Assembly (NCBI GenBank): GCA_002118135.1
Contig: BDIU01000352.1
Coordinates: forward strand, 231-55,807
Direction of reading: 5' to 3'
Length of the DNA stretch: 55,577 bases
From: Trebouxia sp. TZW2008
Lineage: Eukaryota; Chlorophyta; Trebouxiophyceae; Trebouxiales; Trebouxiaceae
The translations under genes and the position numbers were made by a program. This document shows positions 19,989 to 32,360 of this stretch, one piece after another; position 1 is the first letter of the stretch; the number at the start of each line of letters is the position of its first letter. A model generated the notes under the pieces. The model was not told the DNA's origin and made no database searches. It saw only the letters and a program-made list of their open reading frames with translations.

Positions 19989-22627
19989 ATGCAAAGCGGA
20001 GACTTGCAGCAGGTGAGCGTTCAGCCTGTTTCGGCGGTAGTTGTCGTGCAGGCCCGTGCTTTGGCTGCAGTGTACTGCACGTAGCATACAGCTCACCACA
20101 GACAGCGTCAACTTGGCAAAACAGTTGTTAGACCCTGCTTGCTGATGCTTCTCAGAGTCAGTCCCTTCTGCTGCGTCTCACCTGTTCCTTGTGTCTGCAG
20201 AGCAACAAACATCAGGCTGAGGAGGGTTCTCAAGGATCAGCAAGCCAAGACAATATCGCACTACAGGTAAATGTGCCTTGGACAGCCTGCATCACAACAG
20301 CAAGAACAGCCTTTTCAATTGGGTGTGAAACATAATCTTTTGTTTGGTGTCGCTGACAGGCAGACTTTATTGCAGCTAGCTCAGCAGATGTAGATCTCCT
20401 TTGCCTTGCAATGCTGTGACAGCTGTGTCAAGGAGCGATCCGATCTCTTGTGTCATGCGTACTCAGGTTGTGTGCCTGCACAGTATTGCGCAATTGCCAA
20501 AATCATGGACGCTGGACTGTTGCTGCAGATCAGTTCTATGCTTTGCTCGACAGATAAGCCAGGTCTGACCAACTGACACCTTCATGTGTTATGCTGCAGG
20601 ACCGTCTAAATCTTCTTCACTTGACAGAGACATCAAGCAACATACCTCCAAAATCACCTGCAACTTCTGCCCCATACCCCCCAACATCTACTTCACCTAC
20701 AGCTGTTCCTCCATACCCCCCAACATCTACTTCCCCTACAGCATGCGCAACATCTACATCCTCAGCTAATCTGGCCTTGCCTGTGGAGCTAGTGCCCTCT
20801 AGTGCTGCTCCTGAATCACAGTCACCAGCACCATACTCCACCTCCATTCCTTCCGCAGCATCTCATACTGCACTGACAGCTGTGCCAGAGCATCCTCCTA
20901 CTCAGGTGACTGTGCTTTGTCCCTCAACAGCATGAAGCATATATGCTTTGAACCTGACGAGGCTTGCTGTGCACAAATTGCTAGTGCGATGGTGTACAAA
21001 ATAGCATGCAAAATCGCAACTTTGCCACTGGTGTATGCAACAGCTTAGCCTCAGCAGTCTGCGACTAGGCCTGCACATGCATGACATGCAGGCATTATCT
21101 GTTGGCATGCATGTCATACTGCAAAAGATCGCCCACACATCATCATACGCAGCTGTTTGAGTAGCGTCATCTCGTTGTTAGACTTTGGGATTTTCTTGCT
21201 TTTGGCTGTTTATGTCTGCCGCTTAGCCCATACAGTATCAGGTGGTCATATGTGTGAACACCCTGTGCTGCAGGGCAACCTAGAACCCCTTCATCCCAGC
21301 ACTTCTGCTACAGTAGCCAGCACTCAGGCTCAGTCTTCTTCAACTACTTCTTCAACTACTTCTTCAACTACTGCTGATCCCACTGCCTTATCTAGCCTAC
21401 CCTCTACAGGACCAGCTGCACCAGCTGTACCAGCTGCAATTTTTGCCACTTCAGGAGCACACACAGCGTCAGCGGCAGCACCTGCCCCTCAGGTAATGAG
21501 TTCAATCTTCACAGCGTATGCTACATTGAGTGCAAGCTTTGCAATTAGCTCAATGCAGTCACACCAGACAGGGTGACGTATACAATATTTCTGCAATACT
21601 TGTCAATGTCAAAGCTTGCAAGCTGCATGTTGTCAACATCAAATGCAAGTAAGCAGATGACAATCTTCATCAGACAGCTGTGCTTGGTCTGTAAAGGGTC
21701 AAATTGCTTTTCATGGTGTTGTCGGACAATACTGTACACTTATTCTAAAATTGCTGACGAGAGCTGCATGCCTTGCAGGCTTTGGAGAATGCAGATGCAG
21801 CTGCAACAGGTCAACCAACAGATTTGGCTCCCAGCAATGCAGATGAAGGTGGAGTGCATTACAGCTATTCCACCACTCAGGTAAATTCACTTTTTCTTCC
21901 TGTTGCTGCATTTGATGCTGCTCTGGGTGTGCATTACAGAATGCTCCTCTCTGCTAAAACATGCATGGCACAATTTGTTTCAATTTGTGTTACATGGTCT
22001 GGTCCTTCTGAGCCCAGCCAGTAAGCTTTTAACAGTTTAGAGCCTGTTGAGCAAACACTTGAACCATGTGCTCAATATTGCTGCATTCACAAGCCAATGC
22101 TCATGAGCACATATTGCTTTGCAAAGCAGACATGCACTTTGCTGTCATTTTGGCAGCCCCTAACGCTATGTGACAATTCTGTTGGCTGATTTTGCCATTG
22201 TTGTCTCTGCACTGTTTATCCAGAACCATGTCAAGCTCTAATATGCTGTTGTTCTGCATGCTTGCAGACTGCAGATGGTGTGATATCCATGAACACACCA
22301 GCTATGGTAAGGGTCGAAGCTCCTCGCAGTGCAGGCAAGACCATGAGGTCATCTTTGGGTGCCATTGATGAAGATACAGAAGCAGATGAGTTGGGCGCCA
22401 TTCATGAGGTTGCAGAGGAAGATGGTTTGGGTGTTATTGATGAAGGCGAAGAGGCAGATGATTTGGATGCGGAGGATCAAGAGGCTGGTGGTCAAGCTGC
22501 AAGGGCAGACATCGACATGCCAGCTGTTGCAGAGCGCAAACCTACACCGTATGCTGATGAAGAAGATGATGACTGTGGCTCAGTTTTCAGCTTGAGCTCA
22601 GAGTCTGCAGCAGAAGATGATGCTTGA
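19989..22627 (+). CDS. Ser/Thr/Pro/Ala-rich low-complexity protein with an acidic C-terminus
   Basis: Six exons: 19989..20012, 20201..20266, 20600..20905, 21274..21492, 21779..21880, 22268..22627. All are phase 0, total 1077 nt (358 aa). I do not recognise a domain. Residues about 30-130 are Pro/Ser/Thr-rich with a doubled PYPPTSTSPTA unit. Residues about 133-205 are Ser/Thr/Ala-rich, with TTSS repeated three times. The last exon is strongly acidic, with repeats of the form LGAIDEDTEADE / LGAIHEVAEEDG / LGVIDEGEEADD, and ends EEDDDCGSVFSLSSESAAEDD. Composition suggests an intrinsically disordered, possibly nuclear or scaffold protein, but that is inference. Strict phase-0 exon ends throughout, each beginning after a CTGCAG-like acceptor, would let exons be added or lost without frame change. 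Start chosen as the first ATG giving an open phase-0 first exon; an upstream exon is not excluded. Confidence 0.65.
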
Positions 22628-22655
22628 CACAGCAGCCAGGTCATAATCACACGTC

Positions 22656-22960
22656 ATGTGACTCGTGTTAGTCCTGAGCAGTACGCAGTAAAGCTGAGGC
22701 CGCATGCTTGCATCAAGAGTTTTGCTGCTAGGAAGGTTTTGAGTACACAGGCAAGCATGTGACCTGTGTTAGTCTTGAGCAGTACGCAGTATAGCTGAGG
22801 CCACATGCTTGTATCAGAACTTGTGCTGCTAGTTAGGAACGGTTTGAGTACACAGGCAAGCATGTGACCTGTGTTGGTCTTGAGCAGTACGCAGTATAGC
22901 TGAGGCCGCATTTGTATCAGAAGTTTGGCTGCCAGTTAGGAAGGGTCTGAGTACCTGCTT
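22656..22960. repeat. Three-copy, about 103-bp tandem repeat downstream of the Ser/Thr-rich gene
   Basis: Units begin near 22656, 22757 and 22862. Each contains ATGTGACCTGTGTTAGTCTT, GAGCAGTACGCAGTATAGCT, GAGGCC(A/G)CAT, TGCTGCTAG and GAGTACACAGGCAAGC. It is noncoding and probably lies in the 3' UTR or just beyond. Confidence 0.9.
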
Positions 22961-23732
22961 GCCCATCAGCAGCTTCTGTGACTGAACAGGCTCATGTTTG
23001 CCTGTGGGCACTTTTTATGTGTACATCCGTAGGTGATCAGGGTTACGTTCAACATGACTGTGGACGACCTTGTATCATAGTTTTCATGCTTAGCTGTATT
23101 TCGCAATTGGTCCTGTGTACTTGCTGCCATAATCCTGAACAGGGCAAGTAAGATGTGCTGTTGTCCTGTAAGTCTGTAATGTGGTGAAGCCCATTTCGAT
23201 ACGAGTGTTGCCAAATGAAATTGCACTGTAGCATGCCATGATCATGAGTGTGGTGAATTGCACAGTCGGTCTTACATCCAAAAATGGTGCTTGTCATGCT
23301 GGCATGAGGCCTGGTCATTCCAATGTATGTGTAAACCCTAGAATTGCTGCAGTGAATGAAGTTGTGATGTAAGTCTCTCTGCTGTTGTGTCACGCACATG
23401 CAAGCTATACACATGATAATGTGTTGCAAGCATGACTGTCGAAGTGTCAAATCATCACCAGTGTGATTCCTGTTGTACCAGACGGGATGGGCAAAGACTC
23501 CAGTGTAGTTTGTGCACATCGACAACCATGTACATTGGACCAAGGGCCCCAGTTTTGATGCTTCAATTGACAATACGACGTGGAGACTTGCAACTTGCTG
23601 TCTAGCATGTTTGCTGTAGAGGCGCTCAAGTGAGTGCTGACTGACCATTTCTGCTTGTTCGCTGTTAGCTCACAAAGACAATTTGTGAATCACGTGATGA
23701 TCCTTGTTCAGACTATCATATCCACAAGCACA
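22961..23732. other. Convergent intergenic region
   Basis: This lies between the stops of the Ser/Thr-rich gene and kinase K1. A long - strand open frame (23049..23648) is Cys/His-rich with no domain and no splice context, and is probably chance. Confidence 0.45.
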
Positions 23733-26700
23733 TCAGTGGCTGCCAGAAATGGTGCGCAGCTCAGCCAGCAGAGCTTCAGCAGAGCCCCTATGAGACGCCT
23801 TGCCACTAAGCAAGGTGGCAGCAAGCTGCTTCAGAACTGAGAGCTTTGGATCCTGCATCTCATCTGCTTTGCTCACTAGCAGCTTGACACCTTGAGGAAG
23901 GAGTTTCTTGCCAGTCATTCCACCAACACAAAGGTGGGTGGCCTGCAAGCACAGAAGTTGCCAGCTGTTAGATGCGTTCAGAACCAGCTTGGTGCAGACA
24001 CTTGTCAAGTCAACACGCTCATTGCCTTTGCGGGCAGTATAGGCATTCTGTAAACCTTTACACCTTGTTGCAAACACCTGGCAAGGTAAAGACGTACTCG
24101 TTGCAAACATGATCAGTCAGGAGGGTATGTACGGTCACTGTGAATGTGTGCAACATGCTGAAATGCTGTGGAAGATAGATCTGACAAAGTAGGATGTGGT
24201 GACTTACCACAAGAGCTCGAACGCTTCTGCACATCTTGAAGTACTCTTTGTCCTTAGCCATGCCAGCTTTCTGCCTGTAGTCAAAGATGTCTTGGCCAGT
24301 CAACAACCAGAGCAAGATGCATCCCAGACTGAACATGTCCTGGGCTGTCTTGTCCACTTTGTCCTTGAGCTCAGGGCGATCTGGCTCTTCATATGTTCTT
24401 AGAACCTCAGGAGCGGCATACGGCCAACTGGACTGTATATTGGTCTCAAACTCTGCAGAACAACAGCATACCATTTCCAACAAGCATCTTTGCATCCTAT
24501 ACAACGTTGTATGTTTGCGCTATGTTTGTGACACTTGCAATCTTGCTGCATGCATTGAACAATGCATCAGCTAAGCAGTTTTGCACTGTGCAGCTTACGT
24601 ACAGCTGCTGGATTGCCTGTCAAGGGCGCAGATGGCAATGAGAGCTGTTTGCGAATGTGCGCTGCTAAGCTTGAAAATAGCAAAACGCCTGTGAATGAGC
24701 GCAAGCATGCCGCAAATCCTTGCTGTATGATCTTGACACAAGGTACATTGGCATCAGCCAAACACACAAAACAGCACCCTGCTGTTTGCCTCGAGCTGTA
24801 TCCGCCAGTGTTCAAGCAGCACATCATGCAGACTTGTCAACTGGAGCCTAGCAAGATACTGCATATGCATTCAATTGCTTCAGGGTAAGACTGCAGGATC
24901 TTGACTTGGAATCACTCTCATGACAAGAATGAGACGGAGGAAGTGGAGATGCTGATGCATAGATAGGCTGCTCACCTGCTTTCAGCCTGTAGGCTGAGCC
25001 ATAGTCAACTATCATGGGGTACACCACGCCGCCCCTCATCTCCACACAGAAGTTGGCCGGTTTGATATCCAGGTGAGCCCACCCAGCAGCATGAGTGTTA
25101 CAAATGCCCTGCAGAATAGACAGGCAGGTGTGAGCAGCAGCAGACAGCCAGCAGGCAAGTCAGCAACAGCAGGCAGATAGATAGATAGACAGCCAGGCAC
25201 ACTTTGCAAATGCCCTGCAGAAAAGACACGCATGTGTGAGCAACAGCAGACAAGCAGGCTGGCAGGTGTCAGCAGCATGAGGCGGGCAGGGCAGAGAGGC
25301 AGCCAGCTGCGAGCAACTCAAGGCAGGCATGTGGGCAGTCAGGCATGAGTATGTGAGATGCCCTGCAGGTGGGCAACAAGAGACAGGCAGGCAGGCAAGC
25401 AGGCAAACAGGTATGAGCATCAAAGACAAGCCAGCAGGTGAGGCTGAGCAGCAAGAGACAGCAGGCAGGCAAGCACTTGTGAGTCAATGCAGGCCAACAG
25501 GGAGCTTGCGCAACATGAGATAGACAGGCAGGCAAGGAGATGTAAACAACATGCGCAAGCATCATGCGACCCAATTCAGCTGTTATATGACATTTTGTAC
25601 GGTATGAATTGAGCTTGTACTTGATCATACCTGCACAATGCCTCTGAACAAAGGAATGACGTGATCAAGGAATCTGTTGAGGCCCTGTTGAGAGTCCCAC
25701 GCTGTACTGCGCATCTGAGCCAACCCGTCCCTAATGGCAAGGTTCTCAATATATCTGCGCAGCGGATGCAATGTGACTTCATGCATGCTCTAGTCCCCTT
25801 GTGGGACGGCTATGCCGTTACATGCTCCTAATCAATGGCTGGCTCAGTGATAGATATAGATATAAGACTGCTATGTAAATGCATGCGTGCACAGCAGCAT
25901 CAATCTGCCACAACAGAAAGTTGTGTATTTTGTAGGTTGCAAAGGGAGGTCACACAGGTATAATGTATTCAGGTCTCCAACTGCAGGCACGCATGAAGCA
26001 GAGCTGCATTCACAGGCTGTTCTTGCAAGCTTTTGCGCTCAGTACATAAGGTACAAAGTTGACAGTATGTTGTGAACTCCATGTACATACAGAAACAGCG
26101 TGATCGAACGAGAACTCCATGTACAGTCAGGAACCAGAGCATGTGGCTACAGATGCCATTGAAACAGGAACAGAATGGGAAGGGTAAGGTGGGGAGGGAA
26201 GGGGGAATTTTGCATGGGAGAGGGAGGGAAAAGGGGGTTTTGCTTGCTCACCCCATGACAATGACCAGGTAGCGGTTGTTGTTGACAGTGACACCGTTCT
26301 TCACAGCGTGCAGCAGTTCCACAGTGTGCTCCGAGCCCTTCACAGCCCGCATGGCATATAGCTCCCTCCTGGCTTGGTCCACAAGCACGTCATCGTTGCA
26401 CAGGAGCCACTTGACAGCAGCTGGCACCCACTTTCCTTCTGCATTCTTGTACTGGGCACTGCAAGCATTGAGGGAGCTTCAGTGTGTCATGTGCAATCGT
26501 GCTGACACGTTGACAGAAAGATCCGCTTGACAGCAGCTTGTACCCATATTCTGTGTTTGTTCATATGCTGGGCACTGCAAGCACAAGCCAGGAATCAGTA
26601 TTACAGGGCACAACAGTGTGCGCAGCTCTCTTCTGGCTTGATCCACAACTTCATCACAGTTGCACCGGGTTCACTCGTTAGCAGCTGGTACCCACTTGCC

Positions 26701-29700
26701 TTCTGCGTTCTTGTACTGGGTGCTGTCAGCACAAGCAAGTCATTGAGACATGGCAAACAACAAGCACATGCCATGTGACAGAAAGTCGACCTTACAGTCC
26801 CCAGTACCAACCACCTTTCTTCATGTGGACACTGGCCGCTGCATTGAAGCATGGAGCATCATTACATTGCGATCCACAACAGTGTGCAGGCATTGCTGCT
26901 CATAGAGTTTTTGTGGTGTGACAGACCTAGGCAATCAAGGCATTATGAATCGTTCTAGACTCTGCAGATCAATGTGCCTATTGGGTAAGTAAGGCTTGAC
27001 ACTGCCAGTACAGTGTCAAAGTGCTATGATTACTTTAGCTGGCAGTCCAGGTTGTTGAGGGAAGAAGTATGCTTAAGAGCTCGCTGTTGACTTGTAATAC
27101 TGGATGAGCTGTGGTCTCACAATGGGCAGGCACAATTTGTTGATGTGGGGCAGCTAGGCAGAAATGAATTTCTGCTGGCAATGCAGATGTTCTTGCTGCT
27201 TCACTTGGTCAATCTTGACTTCAGATGCGGAGTAAGTTGGACAGAGGCAGATGGTGGTGAAGAGGACATAACAGCATCTGACATTGTCTTGTTATTGTAC
27301 TTGTGATGTGCCAGCCTTGCTGTTATGCGTTGCATCCAGTCAGGCTGGACGTAACACACAAGAGCAACATAAGGCACAGCAGAGGTTTCCTGCTGGACCC
27401 TGCCACATGATTGCCAAGCTTAAGGCGCAATGCAGTAGGGCAAGCAGGAGACACAGTGAACAGGCAGAAGCAAGAGGCTTACTAAGTCAGAAAGCCCATG
27501 CTGCCCCTACCAACCAGACCCAAGTCCCTGTGTTTGGGATGCAGCTCATATTATGTAGCACTCCAGTGGCATGGCACCAAGCACCATGGCTCCTGGAATT
27601 CTGCCGCTGATGCACGGCACTGTCGGTCAAAGACCAGGCTGGCAAGCTGCATGTCCACAAGCATTCAATATCAAGAAGAAAACCAGAAGGAGAAGAGGAA
27701 GAAGAAGTACATAACATGCTTCAGCCAGCCAACAAGGTTGCTTACCATGGTTGTAAGCACATAACCATGTAAAGTAAATAAGTTTGTGTTCATCAGACTT
27801 GACAATAAGAACACCAACTTGAGTGATGCAAGGTCTGTGTGACAACCACATGGCATCCAACCAAATTAGCCTGTGCAGGCATTCTGCAAGAAGAGGCAAG
27901 CAGCTTGAACTAAAGTCTAGCAGTATCAGGTCGCGCTACAAAAATCATGTCAGCATTCGTGGCAGAAGGGCTTCATCAAATCAAGCATTCAACAGCGACT
28001 GCCAAAGGCCTAAATCAGTATGAGGGCAAGACAGACTTTGATACACACACCCCTTGCACTGATGCAGGCACAAGTCGTCATTATTCTTGCTGACATAACG
28101 TCTGTGGTTGCCAATCACAGACGTCACTATTGACAACAGAACAACCAGCAGAATCACCTGGCGCAACGTCAAGCTGGGCATACCTTGTCAACAAAGATGT
28201 GGTTAGCAGCTGCAGACTCCGTCACATTCTCTTCAGCAGGGCCTGTTGAGTCATCTGCAGCAGACCGTGTTGAAGCCTCAGCAGCAGCCACAGCAGTAGA
28301 CTCTGGGGCAGGCAGCACATGGCTGGGGATGGGACCCCCCTCACCAGCAGGGGGGGTTCCCCGGCTGGGCAACACTTGGCTGGAGGTCATACTTCCCTCA
28401 GCAGCAGGAGAGGAACTCTGGTTGGGCAGCACGCTGATTGGGGAAGCTTCTCCATCGTCAGTACCCTTGCTGCTGCTGGAGGGACTGCTAGATGACTTGC
28501 CATCATCGCATATTGGGCTAGTGGGACTTGCACTAGTAGCCAAAGGACCAGCACTGGCTGCAACAACTGCGCTGGGCTCAGTCACAGTAGATGTAGGGAC
28601 CTCATGGTAGGATGGGTGGCTGGGGGCTTGAGGGGGATTTTGGGGGTCTGAAGGGGGGTGGGGTGGNNGTGGAGGGGGGGGGGGGTGGGTCTGAAGTAGT
28701 TGCGTGACAACCAGTCCCACTTGCGGTGGGCTCAGGGTGGGTGGGTTCCTCAGGATGGCAAAGGGGTTGAACCACTGAGGGGTCAAAGTTTGGGGGTGCC
28801 TGGGGTGGGTAGGGGGCTTCAGGGGGGTTGAGGGGGTGGGCATGGCCTGAGTTTGCTGTGTGAGCTGACAGGGTGGGGCCTGCAGGGAGGGTGTGGGGGT
28901 CTGTGTGGGAGGGGTTGTGTGACAGGGGGGAGGGTTCAAGGATCATTGGGGGACCTGGGGGCCTAGGGTGTCTAAGGTCAGTGTAGGCTGCTGATGAAGT
29001 GGGAAGGTCTGAAGGGGTGTGGGGGTTGGGCTGGGGGCTGTTTGGGAGGGTTGCAGATGATGCCACCTGTGCAGAAAAACACAGCCAATGAATGCTGAAA
29101 GCCATGATCACAGCAGATTTTGCAAAAGACTTGCAGCAAGGCATGAGCTCACAGGCTGGTTGCAATAGCAGTGCAGGACAGAAACTGTGTAATTGATGCT
29201 GCAGATGATTGCGACATGGTCACTCCTGTTACTTATGTGGGCAACAAAATAGCAATTTTGGTTTTGTTGCAACAGTACAGCAGACCTATCCCAAAAGCTC
29301 AGTGATGCTGATAGATAACCAGCATGCTTAGACATGCAAAGCATCAAAAAGAAACAGAGCATGACTCACCCTGACCAAATCAGTAGACTCAGCTGCAACT
29401 GCACCAGGAATTGCGTCTGTAGCCTGGCTCTGGCTGCTGCCAGGAAGTACTGCCTTGACAATCTTGCTAGGAGAACCAGGGGGCGTGGCAGCCCTTGATG
29501 CACCAGACCCCAAAACTCTAGACGCATCAACCTGCACAGCAACACGGACACCAAATCAGCTATCAATCATGCCGCAGTTCAGGCGTAACTCAAAAGGCCA
29601 CAAAAGACAGTCCATACATGCAGAGTTCGATGTGAAGTTTTGGTGTCTTTTGGACAAATGCTGGCAACTGACTCAGACCTGCACATGCTTGAAAACGCAT

Positions 29701-32360
29701 GAGGGGTTGAGTTTCAGAAAGCAGTTGACTTAGACCTGCGCATCCTTGGAAATGCATGAGGGCTTGAGTTTCAGGATGTAAGCAATGCATCAGAAAATTC
29801 ACCTTGGCTGTCCCTGTCGGGCTCCCCCTCAGCAGTGAAGCACCCCTGTCAGATCCAGTCAGCACTGCAGCCAGGTCAGCATGACCAGTGACACTGCCAT
29901 TGGCGCTACCACAGATCTTCTGGGACCCGGAGACTCTGCTCCATGCAGTGGCCCATGCCTGGTAGAAACCCACAGCAGCATCTTTGGCACTGTGTCCCAG
30001 GCGTCTTGCTGAGCGGTGAGCTAATGCCTTTGCCTTGTTTGTGGCTGCTGACACTGACTTTGGGTCTGTCACAAAGCAGACTCTTGCCTTGAGGGCCTTG
30101 GTACAACCCACGATGATGTTGTGGGTGGTGAATGCGATCATTGCTGCCCTGGGTGAATGGTGTGTAAGCTTCTTCAGTAGAGCAGCAATAGCATCAGAGG
30201 TACCACAAACCTCACAAAGGGCAGCTATCACTAGGAGAATGATATAGGCTGACATGATGGCGTGCAGAGTCTGGATTGGCTGGCTCTCCAGAATGATCAG
30301 CAGCAACACTGTGGCTAAAGTAATGCCCACGCTGGTGAAGTGAACATGGCTGAGCAGGACCTTGATGGCCTGAAAAAGTGCTTGAAAGCTTCTGCGCAAT
30401 CTCTGCTTAACTGTGTATACAAAGCTCTGCCAACTGTGCTTCACGCTGATACAAATATGCTCGGCTATGTTGACACCCTTCTGGAGGTAACAGCGGAGGT
30501 GAGGTATCTGGCTGAAGCTGGCTGCCATGTTGCTGCCTGCTGCTTGCACTCTGAGACTACATGTATGAAGGCTGCGCTTTGGGTGAAGCAAGCTAATGGG
30601 CATGGCCAGATGCAACGCACCGACTGCAGCTGCAGCATCTGACAGCTTCTGCAGGAGGGCGGTCAATGCAACTGGGGGCTTGCAGTTGCACAGACGCCTG
30701 ACAAGCTTTGAGACTATTTTGCAGGCAGCGCTGAGAATGTATGAGCCCAACTGCCATGTTGGGTCAGGGATGATAGGTAGCACTTGGAAGGACTTAGCAT
30801 CACCGCCGGTGCAGAGGAAGACTATGACAGCAGCCATCAAGCAGAGGGCATTCACGATTGGAGCCATGACCCTTGCAATGATGAAGAGTAGCAGCGTGAC
30901 CCAGTTGAATGAGTCCAATGCATGCTCTGTTGCTGCATCCTCAATGAAGTCTAGTGCAGCACTCCCATATGTCCCATTGCACAGGGCATCAGCTTCCTGC
31001 ATGGCATACCACAATCAAATTCTATCTGTGACAATGTTAGGTTGCAGTCAATCCTAAAGGTTTGATGAATCACGCTGCCTTGCACATGGTTTCAGTAAGT
31101 GAACTCATGGCCAAGCAATGCAATATGTTTAAAAGGATGCTGAACGGGCTTTGCCATGCCATGCTGATCTGGTGTGCAAAGCATAAATGCGCATAAATAT
31201 GTTGTCATGATGTCAATGTCAAGAACGTCAGCAGAGACCCTGAACAGCAAATAACGCGGCAGTGATGAATCTGGTAAGTGTTGTGACAGACATGCTGCAA
31301 AGCAATTTGGGTATTGCCCCTGCAGTTGCCTGACAGGCAAGGCAGCATTGTTCTCAGATAAGGCAATCTGGCCATGAGAGTTTCATTTGCCTGTCAGGCG
31401 CCCCAAGAATCACCAGACTTGTGACAAGATGCAAAACAGAAAGAGTCGTGTCTCAAGCACAGATTGGGTCTACCATGCTTCAGAGCTTTGTCCCAAATGT
31501 ATCAATAAAGCACACAAACTTGTCACACAGAGAGAAGATGATATGGCCATTGTCAGGTGATGCCATCAATTGTGGAGGTGACTTGACTGACCTGCTGCTG
31601 ACCATGCTGACTGGCAAGCTCAGATGATTGAGCTTCTCCTGCAGTTGACCTGATGTCAACCTGCACCTCCTCTTCAGCAATGTCACCCTTAGATGAGATG
31701 CAGGAGGAATCAGCCCGGAAGGAAGAATTGCCTCTGCTGTCAAGCACCTGCAGGAACACCAGATACTTGAGTAGTAAAGTAGTAACCCACCAAAACATTC
31801 GAAAGGTATACAACAGATCTGGCATGGAATGACAACTGCAAACAAAACCCTGTGTGAATTAGTCAATGCAGCAGGCTCAAGTGAGTGAGCAATACAAGGA
31901 GCAGCAACTGTCTTGAAGCAAACAACAGGAAAGATGCTGCAGCAAGCTGGTTTGTGTTGCAAATTACATTCCTGCACGAGTCTGCAAGCTTGAGCGCTTC
32001 AGACTCACCGGCTGAGTAGCCTCTTGCTGGGTGGAATCAGCTGTCAGCGACACGGTCACCCGGGCTTTTGGGACTGCCTTTTGCAGCGTTCCTTGCTGCT
32101 GACTAGCGCAGGGTTCTTGCAGCAAAACTTCATAACTCGTAAAGCCCTGCCCAGACACCTGCAGATGTGCTGAGTTGTTACGATACATTCATATACAGCC
32201 TCCTCGGCCTGTGGCAGACTTGCAAGTATGGCACCTGTACGTATGTCTCGTCCTCCCTTGTTCTTAGCGGGACGAGGCAGCATCGCCGGCTAGACAACAC
32301 GCCTTTGCCTCTGGCGTTGATCCATCTCAGCTTGGCTGAGAAGCGGGCTCTGATACCCAT
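23733..32360 (-). CDS. K1: membrane-anchored protein kinase with Pro-rich linker (kinase exon carries an in-frame stop)
   Basis: Twelve exons in transcript order: 32360..32235, 32158..32009, 31747..31592, 30996..29803, 29531..29370, 29066..28184 (contains an assembly gap), 27646..27483, 26458..26252, 25754..25631, 25108..24976, 24452..24208, 23942..23733. Domain order: Arg/Lys-rich N-terminus; about 90 polar residues; a 398-residue exon with two hydrophobic hairpins (LLLFIIARVMA...AAVIVFL and ITLATVLLLIIL...AYIILLVIAAL), so probably four membrane spans; a Pro/Ser/Thr-rich linker; then the kinase domain. Kinase landmarks: GRGSMG glycine loop, AAVKWL lysine, RRELYAMRAV helix C, HLDIKPANF catalytic loop, DYGSAYR in place of DFG, AAPEVL, and DMFSLGCILLWLLTG. 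HLD instead of HRD makes it a non-RD kinase. TAA at 27553..27551 interrupts the glycine-loop exon upstream of the GRG motif, although similarity to K2 continues on both sides. So it is either a decaying gene or a sequence error. Paralogue: K2 (45541..55295). Confidence 0.8.
25109..25560. repeat. Low-complexity CAGG-rich tract in K1 intron with repeated exon-edge motifs
   Basis: GCAGGCAG-type repeats, a short GATA run near 25171, and three occurrences of ATGCCCTGCAG (25104, 25210 and 25359). The first is the true 3' splice site and start of the HLDIKPAN exon; the others look like copies of it. Confidence 0.75.
26480..26838 (-). repeat. Decayed copies of a K1 kinase exon head
   Basis: The exon starting at 26458 begins with codons for AQYKNAEGKWVPAAV. 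Acceptor-plus-head copies start at 26574 (AQHMNKHRIWVQAAVK), 26722 (TQYKNAEGKWVPAA) and, much weaker, 26838 (ASVHMKKGGWYW). Spacings are 116, 148 and 116 bases. The middle copy is nearly identical at the protein level to the real exon but lacks a usable continuation. Confidence 0.85.
28667..28668. other. Assembly gap in the K1 Pro-rich exon
   Basis: Two N lie within a G-rich (C-rich on the coding strand) tract. The reading frame differs on the two sides, so the true length of missing sequence must not be a multiple of three relative to what is shown. The Pro-rich linker is therefore longer or shorter than drawn. Confidence 0.95.
29680..29776. repeat. Two-copy tandem repeat in K1 intron 4
   Basis: AGACCTGC(A/G)CAT, GAAAACGCATGAGG and TTGAGTTTCAG recur at about 56-base spacing, directly downstream (transcript sense) of the 398-residue membrane exon. 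Confidence 0.8.

Noticed and set aside
23049..23648. 199-codon open frame on the - strand
   Set aside because: Rich in His and Cys, no domain, no splice context, overlaps convergent 3' regions; likely chance in CA/TG-rich sequence.
28185..28610. 141-codon + strand frame opposite the K1 Pro-rich exon
   Set aside because: Antisense shadow of a coding exon whose ends match splice sites and whose frame joins K1.
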